The translations under genes were made by a program, and so were the position numbers. Shown here piece by piece: positions 25,830-34,140 of a DNA stretch of 40,157 nt. How positions within the stretch are numbered: position 1 is the first letter of the stretch; each line of letters begins with the position of its first letter. The DNA is from Paludibacter sp. (GTDB lineage Bacteria > Bacteroidota > Bacteroidia > Bacteroidales > Paludibacteraceae): positions 1-40,157 of the forward strand of contig JAQTUE010000038.1 in assembly GCA_028710415.1 (NCBI GenBank), written 5' to 3'. Below the pieces are notes generated by a model. The model did not search any database. It had not been told where the DNA came from and worked only from the letters and a program-made list of their open reading frames with translations.

Positions 25830-27062
25830 ATGAGAACCCTGTATCTGAAAATAATACTATCCGTTTTGGTTTTGCTAAATACATTCAATGCGTTAGCTCA
25901 GGACGAGCGTGCACAATTACCTTTGGCATTGCGTAACGCCTATTTTGGGGTCAGTATCGGATCAATAAATTATGATTTTGGAGCAGCCCAATTTCAGGCA
26001 CCGGCAGGATATACACTAAATAATGTGGTGGTGAATCATACTGCTGTGCGATTAGTGCTTTATGGGTATGAGTTTAATAAATATCTTTCAGCACAGCTTA
26101 CTTATATGCGTCCGGTATCATGGGTGTTTTATTATTACGATCATGGTGCTCAGAAGAATGAACGTAGTTCCGTATGGATGAATGTAGGTGGTTTAACCTT
26201 AAGGCCTCAATTGCCAATCAGTAATCATTTCTCTATAAACAGTGAAGCGGGCCTGGCAATAGTGACCCGTCATGGATTCAATGCAGTGGACGGAACGCCT
26301 ATTATAACGGGTGTCAGTTATCCGACAGTTTTATTGGGAGGAGGCCTGAATTATCATATAAATGCAAATTGGCGATTGATGCTAAGCGGTGCCTATTCTC
26401 CTAAAAATACGAATGTCAATCAACCGGCAACTACCTTTATTTCTACCGGTTTTAATTATAAGTTGACCCCGGTATCCGATAAGAGACTTGAAAAGGCAGC
26501 CAAAACAGGGTATATTAATCCGAAACAATGGTTGCAAATCGGGTACTCGAGTAATATTGCCGGATATGAAATTAATAATTCATTGGAAAAAGTAAGCCTG
26601 TTTTGGGGTGGAGATGTAGAAGTTAAGCAAGGATTATCGCTTAATTATCAGCGAAATATATTTCATTCACCCAAGTACTTCGCCCTGGATTGGGGAGTAA
26701 ATGCTTCTACCTGGCAAACCAGTGGGAAAGGAAAATATGTTATTTATCCAACTAAAGAGTCCTTTTTTACGTTCTCTGTATTCCCGGTATTACGATTTAA
26801 TTTCCTGCATACCCAACCGGTGGATGCATATTGTTATTATTCGGTTGCTGGTCCAACTTACATATCAAAAGTCAGACTCGATGGAGTTGAGACCGGCGAA
26901 CATTTTACTTTTCAGGATACCATGGGGCTGGGAGTATTCTTTGGCGAGAATAGGAATATGAATGCAGAATTAAAAATCGGTCACTATTCGAATGGGAATG
27001 TGTTTCCTTTAAACGGGGCTGTGAAAATACCGCTGTCGCTAAATGTAGGCTACGCTTTTTAG
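25830..27062 (+). CDS. outer-membrane barrel fused to PagL-like acyloxyacyl hydrolase
   Basis: A 410-residue exported protein with a signal peptide ending NALAQ (residue 24). The first half (about 30-215) has alternating beta-strands typical of an 8-stranded OmpA-like barrel (YFGVSIGSINYDF, GLTLRPQLPI, FISTGFNYKL). The second half (about 222-410) looks like the lipid A deacylase PagL family: QWLQIGYSSN at its start and the C-terminal LKIGHYSNGNVFPLNG, with His385 and Ser387 in the expected H-x-S-N active site, ending in the strand LSLNVGYAF. The third catalytic residue (Glu) cannot be placed with confidence. A TTG four codons upstream is in frame, but ATG at 25830 begins the signal peptide. 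It may remove the 3-O acyl chain of lipid A; this is inferred. Confidence 0.72.
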   Translation: MRTLYLKIILSVLVLLNTFNALAQDERAQLPLALRNAYFGVSIGSINYDFGAAQFQAPAGYTLNNVVVNHTAVRLVLYGYEFNKYLSAQLTYMRPVSWVFYYYDHGAQKNERSSVWMNVGGLTLRPQLPISNHFSINSEAGLAIVTRHGFNAVDGTPIITGVSYPTVLLGGGLNYHINANWRLMLSGAYSPKNTNVNQPATTFISTGFNYKLTPVSDKRLEKAAKTGYINPKQWLQIGYSSNIAGYEINNSLEKVSLFWGGDVEVKQGLSLNYQRNIFHSPKYFALDWGVNASTWQTSGKGKYVIYPTKESFFTFSVFPVLRFNFLHTQPVDAYCYYSVAGPTYISKVRLDGVETGEHFTFQDTMGLGVFFGENRNMNAELKIGHYSNGNVFPLNGAVKIPLSLNVGYAF

Positions 27063-27065
27063 AAA

Positions 27066-27121
27066 GTTTGAGGTTTGAAGTTTGAGGTTTGAGGTTTGAA
27101 GTTTGAGGTTTGAAGTTTGAA
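27066..27121 (+). repeat. eight tandem 7-bp repeats (GTTTGAG/GTTTGAA)
   Basis: Eight perfect-length heptamers in the order G, A, G, G, A, G, A, A at the last base begin 3 bases after the stop of the PagL-like gene. The remaining spacer up to comM (27122-27318) shows no further gene. Confidence 0.95.
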
Positions 27122-27318
27122 GTTACAGGAATAGGATTGTATGTTTAATCCTGAATTCGCACAGATAAATTAGTATTTATTGAATTGAGTAGAGTTTATC
27201 TGTTTGTTTCCTAAAGTGTCTAAAGTGGTTTGTTTAAAGTAATTTCATAATCGAATATAAAATTTTGCTTATACTGTGTTGATGATTTTTAAGTGTTTCA
27301 TCTTAAATCTAAACTGGC

Positions 27319-28857
27319 ATGTTGGTAAAAACTTTTGGCGCCGCTGTACAAGGTATAAACGCTACGATTGTAACTATTGAAGTAAATGTTAGCAAAGGGA
27401 TACGATTCCTGCATGTTGGATTACCCGATATTGCAGTTAAAGAAAGTCACGAACGCATGACTTCCGCATTGAACTATACCGGGCACGATTTTCCACATCA
27501 ACAAATAGTGATCAACATGGCGCCTGCCGATATCCGAAAAGAGGGATCGGCCTATGATTTGCCGATGGCTATAGGGATTATGGCTGCCAGTAATAAACTA
27601 AAAAAATCCGGGCTGGAACAATATGTGATCATGGGCGAGTTATCATTGGATGGAGGTTTAAGACCTATAAAGGGTGTATTGCCGATCGCCATAAAAGCCC
27701 GTGAAGAAGGTTACAAAGGATTCATATTGCCAAAACAAAATGCACAGGAGGCAGCAGTGGTCAACAACCTGGAAGTTTATGGGGTAGAAAGCATATCCGA
27801 AGTGATCAACTTTTTCAATGGAACGGCTCCCCTTGAACCAACGATTGTAAATACCCGGGAAGAATTTTTCAATAATATCAACCTCTCTGAAATTGATTTT
27901 GCAGATGTAAAAGGGCAGGAGAATGTGAAACGGGCTCTGGAAGTAGCGGCTGCGGGTGGACATAATATTATCATGGTAGGACCTCCCGGGGCCGGGAAAT
28001 CCATGTTGGCCAAACGGATACCTACCATATTGCCTCCCCTGTCACTTCAGGAAGCATTAGAAACCACCAAAATTCATTCAGTTGCCGGGAATATCGACAG
28101 CAATACCTCCCTGATATCACAACGTCCATTCCGAAGCCCCCACCACACTATCTCGGATGTTGCCCTTGTCGGAGGCGGAACATTTCCACAACCGGGTGAA
28201 ATCTCACTGGCACATAACGGAGTTTTGTTCCTGGACGAGCTTCCGGAATTTAAAAGGACCGTGCTTGAAGTTATGCGCCAGCCGCTGGAAGATCGCAAGA
28301 TCTGTATATCCCGAGCCAAATTTGCAATTGAATATCCTGCCAGCTTTATGTTGGTAGCCTCCATGAACCCCTGCCCATGCGGCTATTACAATCATCCTGA
28401 CCGGGAATGTGTATGCGGGCCGGGAGTGGTACAGAAATACCTGAGCCGGATCTCAGGACCCTTGCTTGACAGAATTGATATCCACATAGAAATAGTGCCG
28501 GTACCCTTTGAAAAACTATCGGAAATGAAGGATTCTGAAAATAGCCAGACTGTGCGCGACAGGGTTATCAAATCCCGTCAGATACAGGAACTCAGGTTTA
28601 AGGATATTGATGGGGTTTATTGCAATGCCCAAATGTCGTCGAAACAAATGAGGGCATTTGCACAAATTGATAAACCAGGATCAGAATTACTAAAGAATGC
28701 CATGCAACGTTTGAATTTATCGGCCAGGGCCTATGACAGGATTATCAAAGTAGGTCGAACGATTGCCGATCTGGACAATTCAGAAAATATCCTTTCCAAT
28801 CATCTGGCGGAAGCCATTAATTACAGGAATCTTGACAGAGAAGGGTGGGCGGGGTAA
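27319..28857 (+). CDS. comM: YifB/ComM family Mg-chelatase-like AAA+ ATPase
   Basis: A 512-residue protein. The N-terminal ChlI-like domain starts MLVKTFGAAVQGINATIVTIEVNVS and includes GLPDIAVKESHERM. The AAA+ core has Walker A GPPGAGKSMLAKRIP (about 221-235) and Walker B FLDELPEF, followed by RPFRSPHHTISD and MNPCPCGYY with a CxC/C cluster typical of the family. The C-terminal Mg_chelatase_C region includes LNLSARAYDRIIKVGRTIADL. ComM proteins are helicases that drive branch migration during natural transformation; the role in this group is not settled. Length and motifs are standard. Confidence 0.94.
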   Translation: MLVKTFGAAVQGINATIVTIEVNVSKGIRFLHVGLPDIAVKESHERMTSALNYTGHDFPHQQIVINMAPADIRKEGSAYDLPMAIGIMAASNKLKKSGLEQYVIMGELSLDGGLRPIKGVLPIAIKAREEGYKGFILPKQNAQEAAVVNNLEVYGVESISEVINFFNGTAPLEPTIVNTREEFFNNINLSEIDFADVKGQENVKRALEVAAAGGHNIIMVGPPGAGKSMLAKRIPTILPPLSLQEALETTKIHSVAGNIDSNTSLISQRPFRSPHHTISDVALVGGGTFPQPGEISLAHNGVLFLDELPEFKRTVLEVMRQPLEDRKICISRAKFAIEYPASFMLVASMNPCPCGYYNHPDRECVCGPGVVQKYLSRISGPLLDRIDIHIEIVPVPFEKLSEMKDSENSQTVRDRVIKSRQIQELRFKDIDGVYCNAQMSSKQMRAFAQIDKPGSELLKNAMQRLNLSARAYDRIIKVGRTIADLDNSENILSNHLAEAINYRNLDREGWAG

Positions 28858-28993
28858 AATAATTTATAATTCTAAGGTTGAAATAAAACTTTCTTTCGTT
28901 ACCTGTTTTTATAACCATGTTTTAGTTCCATTGTACATCTGAGTAAGATGTCAATCACAGAGAAATATTGCTAAAGAAAAACTTTTTCTCCAA

Positions 28994-29103
28994 AATTCTG
29001 TTTATTACATTAAATTCATAATTCAATCTTTATTCGGAAGGTTGAAGCATTCTTTAGGTTTGAAACCTGATTTAAACTAATTACTAATTAAATAAACAGA
29101 ATT
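28994..29103. repeat. 13-bp inverted repeat pair, 84 bp apart
   Basis: AATTCTGTTTATT at 28994-29006 and AATAAACAGAATT at 29091-29103 are exact reverse complements. The right copy ends 3 bases before the ATG of the VOC gene. The space between also holds AGGTTTGAAACCT (a small hairpin). No target-site duplication is seen at the ends. Confidence 0.8.
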
Positions 29104-29106
29104 GAT

Positions 29107-29547
29107 ATGACAACACTCAATCCATATTTAACTTTCCAGGGGAATTGCGAAGAGGCATTCGGCTTTTACAAAACAGTATTTGGTAGTGAATTCCAGTTTG
29201 TAGGAAGATTCAAAGATATGCCGGAAAATAAGAACTATCCGGTTTCTGAACATGATAAAGAACTCATTATGCATATTTCGTTGCCAATCAGTGAGGAAAC
29301 TGTATTGTATGGTTGTGATACCTCAGGGGCATTTTCATCTTCAATCATTTCAGGAAATAATATCTCATTATCTATCGAAACAGATTCAATAGAAGAAGCT
29401 ACCCGTATTTTCAATAAACTGTCGGATGGTGGAAAGATCACCATGCCATTGGATAAAACATTCTGGGATGCCTATTTTGGGATGCTAACTGACAAGTTTG
29501 GAATTAATTGGATGGTGAATTATGATTTATCGAAATCTAAAAGTTAA
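29107..29547 (+). CDS. VOC family protein, PhnB-like
   Basis: A 146-residue protein of the glyoxalase/bleomycin-resistance (VOC) superfamily, PhnB (3-demethylubiquinone methyltransferase-like) branch. Typical pattern: LNPYLTFQGNCEEAFGFYKTVFG at the N-terminus, a central LIMHISLPI strand with ETVLYGCD, and a C-terminal WDAYFGMLTDKFGINWMVNY. The classical metal His is present in MHISLPI. Such proteins are mostly uncharacterised and may act on small metabolites or bind them. It lies 22 bases before the SRPBCC gene, so the two are likely co-transcribed; in related genomes such pairs are common. Confidence 0.85.
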   Translation: MTTLNPYLTFQGNCEEAFGFYKTVFGSEFQFVGRFKDMPENKNYPVSEHDKELIMHISLPISEETVLYGCDTSGAFSSSIISGNNISLSIETDSIEEATRIFNKLSDGGKITMPLDKTFWDAYFGMLTDKFGINWMVNYDLSKSKS

Positions 29548-29569
29548 TAACTAAATTAATTATTACATT

Positions 29570-30100
29570 ATGAAAACATTGAAATATCTGGCTATCGGGC
29601 TAGGGGCATTGGTAGTCCTATTACTTATTGTGGCATTATTTGTACCGAAAAATTTCAGTTATGAAAAAACAGTAACAATCAATGCACCAATTGATTCAGT
29701 ATGGGTAAATGTCAATAGTTTATCTGCACTTGATAAATGGAGTCCATGGAATGATCATGATCCGGTTATGAAAAAAGAACTTAAAGGGACGGATGGTACG
29801 GTTGGTGCCATGCAAAGTTGGGAAAGTACTATAGTTGGTACCGGAAGTCAAACAATTGCTGCCATTGAGAAGCCAACATTGTTTGAAACCGATCTGAATT
29901 TCTACAAACCTCAAAAGAGTCATGGAAAAGCCTTTGTAAAACTGGTAAGTGAAGGACCACGAACAAAAGCTACCTGGGGAATGACCGGAAATATGCCGTA
30001 TCCTATGAACCTGATGCATCTTTTTATGAATATGGATAAAATGATGGGCAAGGATTGGGATAATGGACTGACAAAACTAAAAAAACTGAGTGAAAAGTAA
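29570..30100 (+). CDS. SRPBCC family protein with N-terminal membrane anchor
   Basis: A 176-residue protein with one hydrophobic segment (residues 5-26, YLAIGLGALVVLLLIVALFV) and then a Polyketide_cyc2/START-like domain: FSYEKTVTINAPIDSVWVNVNSLSALDKWSPWNDHDP at its start and TKATWGMTGNMPYP near its end. SRPBCC folds bind hydrophobic small molecules in a deep cavity; no ligand can be named here. It is in a short operon with the VOC gene and ends at a strong hairpin terminator. Anchoring to the inner membrane, with the domain outside, is the simplest topology. Confidence 0.85.
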   Translation: MKTLKYLAIGLGALVVLLLIVALFVPKNFSYEKTVTINAPIDSVWVNVNSLSALDKWSPWNDHDPVMKKELKGTDGTVGAMQSWESTIVGTGSQTIAAIEKPTLFETDLNFYKPQKSHGKAFVKLVSEGPRTKATWGMTGNMPYPMNLMHLFMNMDKMMGKDWDNGLTKLKKLSEK

Positions 30101-30125
30101 TTGGGTATTACTTTATACTCATGAT

Positions 30126-30163
30126 AAAAATAAACTCCCATAGAAAGGAGTTTATTTTTTTTT
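30126..30163 (+). terminator. rho-independent terminator after the VOC-SRPBCC pair
   Basis: A 13-bp perfect stem (30126-30138 with 30147-30159), 8-base loop, followed by a T run through 30163. Located 25 bases after the SRPBCC stop. Confidence 0.85.
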
Positions 30164-30261
30164 CATGATGCAATGAATATTAAATAAGCAGATCAGCTAC
30201 TTTCATTAAAATTAATATATTTACAATAGAGTCATTTATTACAATCTTTTAAAATAATCGG

Positions 30262-31083
30262 ATGGACAAATTATTTCATATGTTTGAAGTCACAGGTGAG
30301 CTTGTAAAAGATCTCATGTCAAAACCTGATAATATTCATTTTCATGATTTTGAAGAGCTGATTATTGTTACTGAAGGAAGCCTGGAACATTATATTGATT
30401 TTCAGGTGGAAGTTGTAAAGGCTCCTTTTGCAAGTTATATCTCAATGGGTAAAATGCATAAGATTGTACCGCATGAAGATTTTCGGGGTTGGGTAATCAA
30501 TTATCAAAATGAATTTATTCCCGATTCAAAGATCAACTTTTATTCCAATTTTTTTAATTCGACAAATATCCCTATTTCACCGGATGGATGTACACAGCGT
30601 TTTGTAAGCCTGTGTGAAATTATTAATACCGAATACAATCAATCAAATCCTGATTTAGTAACGATTCGGTATCTCACCAATGGATTGATCTCAATGATTG
30701 AAGCTGAACGTAAAAAAAATATCCCTGAAGAAAATACGAATAGAACTTCACAAATTGTCACTTTTAATAATTTCCTGAGAATCCTGGAAGCAAACTACCA
30801 TAGGGATGAAGGTGTAACCTTTTATGCTGACAAGATGAATATGTCGGAAAGAAACCTGAACATTATTTGTAAAAATAACTTTCAGAAAAGTGTTTCCGAG
30901 ATCATTGAAACCCGTAAACTGATAGAAGCTAAGAATCAATTGATTCACACCAATAAATCAGTATCCGAGATTGGATTTGACCTGGGATATAATGAGAAAT
31001 CATACTTTACACGGGTATTCCATAACAAGACTTCGGTGACACCCACTCAATTCAGGGAAATGACTCGTTCAATAATTTCCTAA
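30262..31083 (+). CDS. AraC family transcriptional regulator
   Basis: A 273-residue regulator. The N-terminal half is a cupin-like sensor domain (NIHFHDFEELIIVTEGS, with the two His typical of the arm). The C-terminal 100 residues are the double helix-turn-helix: FYADKMNMSERNLNIICKNN for the first and SVSEIGFDLGYNEKSYFTRVFHNKTSVTPTQFRE for the second. It lies upstream of, and on the same strand as, a SnoaL-like gene, a yceI gene and a dioxygenase gene, so it is a candidate regulator of them. The effector is unknown. Confidence 0.9.
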   Translation: MDKLFHMFEVTGELVKDLMSKPDNIHFHDFEELIIVTEGSLEHYIDFQVEVVKAPFASYISMGKMHKIVPHEDFRGWVINYQNEFIPDSKINFYSNFFNSTNIPISPDGCTQRFVSLCEIINTEYNQSNPDLVTIRYLTNGLISMIEAERKKNIPEENTNRTSQIVTFNNFLRILEANYHRDEGVTFYADKMNMSERNLNIICKNNFQKSVSEIIETRKLIEAKNQLIHTNKSVSEIGFDLGYNEKSYFTRVFHNKTSVTPTQFREMTRSIIS

Positions 31084-31134
31084 AAGTACCACTCTTTTTC
31101 AAAAAACTGTTACCGCCAGGCATTCTTGCAGTGT

Positions 31135-31142
31135 TATCTTTG
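31135..31142 (+). promoter_or_regulatory. Bacteroidetes -7 box for the SnoaL-like gene
   Basis: TATCTTTG matches TAnnTTTG, 48 bases upstream of the ATG at 31190. No good -33 TTTG is present, which would fit a promoter that needs an activator such as the adjacent AraC protein. Confidence 0.5.
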
Positions 31143-31189
31143 CATTATTAAAATCATTTCAAATTTAATAATCAATAAAAAAGAAAACA

Positions 31190-31774
31190 ATGAAGAAATT
31201 AGTCTATGTTGCCTTCGTCGCAATGTTTATCATCTCAACAACAGTGAGTGCAGCTAAAAATACTTCTGCACAAAAGGAATCAAAAAGTCAACAGGAAATA
31301 GCAGCATTACGTGCACAGATCAAAACACTGACAGCAGGAAATGCTGAAATTGCAAAGAATCTGCAGACATTTGATACGCTCGATTATACTGTTTTCAGCA
31401 ATCAACAATGGGTGCGTTTACACGAAAGCCATGCAAAGGATATTAAGGTGAATTGGCCTGATGGTCATTTTACCATTGGTATTGAACGTCACATTGCAGA
31501 CCTGAAATATATGTTTGTGTATGCGCCTGATACAAAAATTAAAATCCATCCAATTCGTTTTGGATCAGGCAATATGACTTGTGTAACAGGTGTTATGACC
31601 GGCACATTTACCCTCCCTATGCCAATAGGTGATGGAAAATTTATACAACCAACCGGAAAAACCTTCAGTCTGCCCATGTGTACAGTAGGTATCTGGAAAG
31701 ATGGAATGATGATAGAAGAATATCTATTCTGGGATAATCAGACCTACATGAATCAACTTGGCCTTGGCAAGTAA
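31190..31774 (+). CDS. exported SnoaL-like (NTF2-fold) protein
   Basis: A 194-residue protein with a signal peptide (residues 1-22, ending VSA) and a short helical, possibly coiled-coil stretch (EIAALRAQIKTL). A SnoaL/ester cyclase-like domain follows, with the usual order HFTIGIERHIADLKYMFVYAPDTKI, NMTCVTGVMTGTF, GKTFSLPMCTVGIWKDGMMIEEYLFWDNQTYMNQLGL. SnoaL proteins fold small aromatic polyketides, but most bacterial relatives are uncharacterised. Export to the periplasm is unusual for a cyclase. It is followed by yceI and a dioxygenase gene. Confidence 0.78.
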   Translation: MKKLVYVAFVAMFIISTTVSAAKNTSAQKESKSQQEIAALRAQIKTLTAGNAEIAKNLQTFDTLDYTVFSNQQWVRLHESHAKDIKVNWPDGHFTIGIERHIADLKYMFVYAPDTKIKIHPIRFGSGNMTCVTGVMTGTFTLPMPIGDGKFIQPTGKTFSLPMCTVGIWKDGMMIEEYLFWDNQTYMNQLGLGK

Positions 31775-31817
31775 ACTTTGAGTTCAACATAATTACAAAA
31801 TATTTAAAATAAAAAAA

Positions 31818-32363
31818 ATGGAAGCTACTGAAACCAAATTATTGCAAGGGGTTATTGACTCAGCGCATACAAAGATCCAATTTAAAGTAAAACATCTCAT
31901 GATTTCAAATGTCCTGGGAAGTTTCAAAGAATTTGAAGGAAAAGCCACTATGGTAGAAAATGATTTTTCTACTACTAAAGTGAATGTAATCATAAAGACC
32001 GCATCACTAGATACAGAAGCGCCTGACCGGGATGCACATTTAAAAAGCCCTGATTTCTTTGATGCTGAAAAATATCCGGAGATCGTGTTTGAAGGAAACG
32101 GAATGACGCAGAAAGATGAAGACAATTATGAACTCAAAGGGAATCTGACTATCAAAGATATAACAAGACCTATTGTATTTGCAGTTGAATATGGAGGTAT
32201 CATGAATGATCCATGGGGAAATAAGAAAGCAGGTTTTTCAGTATCCGGAGAAATAAACCGAAAAGACTGGGGTATGGTATGGAACGCAGCATTGGAAGCA
32301 GGAGGTGTATTAGTAGCTGATAAAGTAAAGATACTTTGTGATGTTGAATTTGCAATCAGTTAA
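31818..32363 (+). CDS. YceI family protein
   Basis: A 181-residue lipocalin-like barrel of the YceI family, which binds long polyisoprenoid lipids in studied members. Diagnostic motifs: IDSAHTKIQFKVKHLMISNVLGSF near the start, the FxGxx...FDAEKYPEIVFEG segment, then GNLTIKDITRPI and NRKDWGMVWNAALEAGG. There is no signal peptide, so it is probably cytoplasmic, unlike E. coli YceI. It stands 43 bases after the SnoaL-like gene and 62 before the dioxygenase gene, all on the same strand. Confidence 0.93.
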   Translation: MEATETKLLQGVIDSAHTKIQFKVKHLMISNVLGSFKEFEGKATMVENDFSTTKVNVIIKTASLDTEAPDRDAHLKSPDFFDAEKYPEIVFEGNGMTQKDEDNYELKGNLTIKDITRPIVFAVEYGGIMNDPWGNKKAGFSVSGEINRKDWGMVWNAALEAGGVLVADKVKILCDVEFAIS

Positions 32364-32425
32364 ATGACAGTAGAAATAAGAACTATCTGTCAGATTAATT
32401 GATTAATATTTTAAAACTATAAATT

Positions 32426-33253
32426 ATGACCATCAATGATCTGAATAATTTGAATCATTCCTCAACTGACACAGGCCGTATGCCTGTGTTATTTGTCGGA
32501 CATGGCAGCCCTATGTACGCCATAGAGGAGAATGAATTTACACGAACCTGGCAAACGTTGGGTAAATCAATTCCAACACCGAAAGCAATCATATGTATTT
32601 CGGCACATTGGGAAACGCATGGAACCCAGGTTACTGCCATGCAAAAGCCTCAAACAATCCATGACTTTGGTGGATTTCCGAAGGAATTATACGAAGTGCA
32701 GTATCCTGCACCCGGTGATCCTGAACTGGCAAAACAAACCATACATGCGATAACAGGAACACAAGTCGTGGCAGATGAAAAATGGGGACTTGATCATGGT
32801 GCGTGGAGTGTTATCCGGCACTTGTATCCTTCGGCTCAAATTCCGGTCATTGAAATGAGCATGGATTATAACCGATCACCAAAGGAACATTATGATCTGG
32901 CTAAGGAGCTGGCTACTTTTCGGGATAAGGGAGTATTAATTATTGGAAGCGGTAATATTGTACATAATTTACGTAGGGTAGCCTGGGATAAAGATCCGGA
33001 TGCAGAATACGGATTTGACTGGGCATTGGAAGCGAACGAAACATTCAAAAAATTAATACTGGAGAATAAGCATAAAGAACTGATGGATTACAAACAGTTG
33101 GGTACAGCTGTGCAAATGGCAATACCAACCCCCGATCATTTTATTCCATTGTTGTATACGCTGGCATTAAAAAATGAAGATGAAGAGCTATCTTTCTTTA
33201 ATGATAAAGCGGTTATGGGTTCATTAACCATGACATCCCTGAAGATTGGTTGA
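32426..33253 (+). CDS. ygiD: 4,5-DOPA dioxygenase-like extradiol dioxygenase
   Basis: A 275-residue class III extradiol ring-cleaving dioxygenase of the YgiD/LigB type. Metal-ligand histidines are seen in LFVGHGSPM, ISAHWETHG and GLDHGAW, and a further conserved His in IIGSGNIVHNLRR. FDWALEANETFKK and HFIPLLYTLAL complete the family pattern. It would open a catechol ring, for example L-DOPA or another aromatic diol, using O2 and a divalent metal. It is the last gene of the AraC-SnoaL-YceI run. An oxygen-using enzyme suggests at least microaerobic growth. Confidence 0.92.
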   Translation: MTINDLNNLNHSSTDTGRMPVLFVGHGSPMYAIEENEFTRTWQTLGKSIPTPKAIICISAHWETHGTQVTAMQKPQTIHDFGGFPKELYEVQYPAPGDPELAKQTIHAITGTQVVADEKWGLDHGAWSVIRHLYPSAQIPVIEMSMDYNRSPKEHYDLAKELATFRDKGVLIIGSGNIVHNLRRVAWDKDPDAEYGFDWALEANETFKKLILENKHKELMDYKQLGTAVQMAIPTPDHFIPLLYTLALKNEDEELSFFNDKAVMGSLTMTSLKIG

Positions 33254-33350
33254 ATTACCGGAGCTTTTTTATAAATGCTAAAAACTAACTGGCTAATGGC
33301 CAGTATTTAATTGCCGGTATTAAGTAAATGAAATTATTTTGATACAACAC

Positions 33351-33381
33351 TTTGCAGTTTAAAAATAAAATTGTATTTTTG
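33351..33381 (+). promoter_or_regulatory. Bacteroidetes promoter of rplU-rpmA
   Basis: A full match: TTTG at 33351-33354, 19 bases, TATTTTTG at 33374-33381. The transcript would start near 33388 and have a leader of about 75 bases before the rplU ATG at 33464. Confidence 0.75.
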
Positions 33382-33463
33382 CACCTCGTTTCGGATAAGG
33401 TATCCAAGAAGCAATGCCTAAGGCACCTCACCTTCCCGATGTAATCAGAAAAGTCGTTAAAAA

Positions 33464-33778
33464 ATGTACGCAATCGTAGAAATTTTAGGACAACAGTTCA
33501 AGGTGGAAGCCGGAAAAAGACTGTATATCCATCGCATGGAAGAGGCTGAAAGAGGTTCTCAGGTTGAATTTGACAAAGTGTTGCTGATCGACAACGAAGG
33601 TGCAATCACTGTTGGTGCTCCGGTAGTTGCAGGTGCAAAAGTTGTCTGTGAAGTATTATCACACGTTCGTGGCGAAAAAGTTATTGTTTTCCACAAGAAA
33701 CGTCGTAAGGGATACCGCAAACGCAACGGTCACCGTCAGAATTTCACAGAGTTGTTTATTAAAGAAATTGTAGCTTAA
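33464..33778 (+). CDS. rplU: 50S ribosomal protein L21
   Basis: A 104-residue protein of the large ribosomal subunit. It starts MYAIVEILGQQFKVEAGKRLYIHRM and ends with the basic KKRRKGYRKRNGHRQNFTELFIKEI, both typical of L21. It is followed after 19 bases by rpmA, the universal partner, and has a strong promoter and a 75-base leader with two small hairpins (33393-33405 and 33415-33425). Length is standard. Confidence 0.97.
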   Translation: MYAIVEILGQQFKVEAGKRLYIHRMEEAERGSQVEFDKVLLIDNEGAITVGAPVVAGAKVVCEVLSHVRGEKVIVFHKKRRKGYRKRNGHRQNFTELFIKEIVA

Positions 33779-33797
33779 CCGACAAAAATAGAAGAAA

Positions 33798-34061
33798 ATG
33801 GCACATAAAAAAGGGGCTGGTAGCTCAAGGAACGGTCGTGAATCGGAAAGCAAACGACTTGGCGTAAAGATATTTGGTGGTCAATTTGCGAAAGCAGGTA
33901 ATATCATCGTTCGTCAACGCGGAACAGTACACCACATTGGTCAAAACATTGGTATGGGAAAAGATCATACTTTGTTTGCATTAATCGATGGAGTTGTAGA
34001 ATTCAGAAAAAAGAAAGACAACAAGTCATTTGTTTCTGTAAAACCTATCGAAGCTAACTAA
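33798..34061 (+). CDS. rpmA: 50S ribosomal protein L27
   Basis: An 87-residue large-subunit protein near the peptidyl transferase centre. It starts MAHKKGAGSSRNGRESESKRLGVKIFGGQ and contains GNIIVRQRGT and the C-terminal DHTLFALIDGVVEF. The N-terminus begins directly with the mature AHKKG, with no Firmicutes-type cleaved extension. Co-transcribed with rplU and followed by a terminator. Confidence 0.97.
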   Translation: MAHKKGAGSSRNGRESESKRLGVKIFGGQFAKAGNIIVRQRGTVHHIGQNIGMGKDHTLFALIDGVVEFRKKKDNKSFVSVKPIEAN

Positions 34062-34086
34062 GAATTAGTCGATACTCAACACACAT

Positions 34087-34135
34087 AAATCTCCTGTTGT
34101 TTTACATGTATGTAAAATTTCGGGAGATTTTTTTT
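34087..34135 (+). terminator. rho-independent terminator after rpmA
   Basis: AAATCTCC (34087-34094) pairs with GGAGATTT (34123-34130). An inner stem, TTTTACAT/ATGTAAAA, stacks within, and a long T run follows through 34135. Confidence 0.8.
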
Positions 34136-34140
34136 ATTAG

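Noticed and set aside
28994..29103. Insertion sequence
   Set aside because: The inverted repeats enclose no transposase and no target duplication is visible; kept only as an inverted repeat.
33288..33304. Hairpin ACTGGC/GCCAGT after ygiD as terminator
   Set aside because: The stem has only 6 bp and no T run follows, so it was not listed as a feature.
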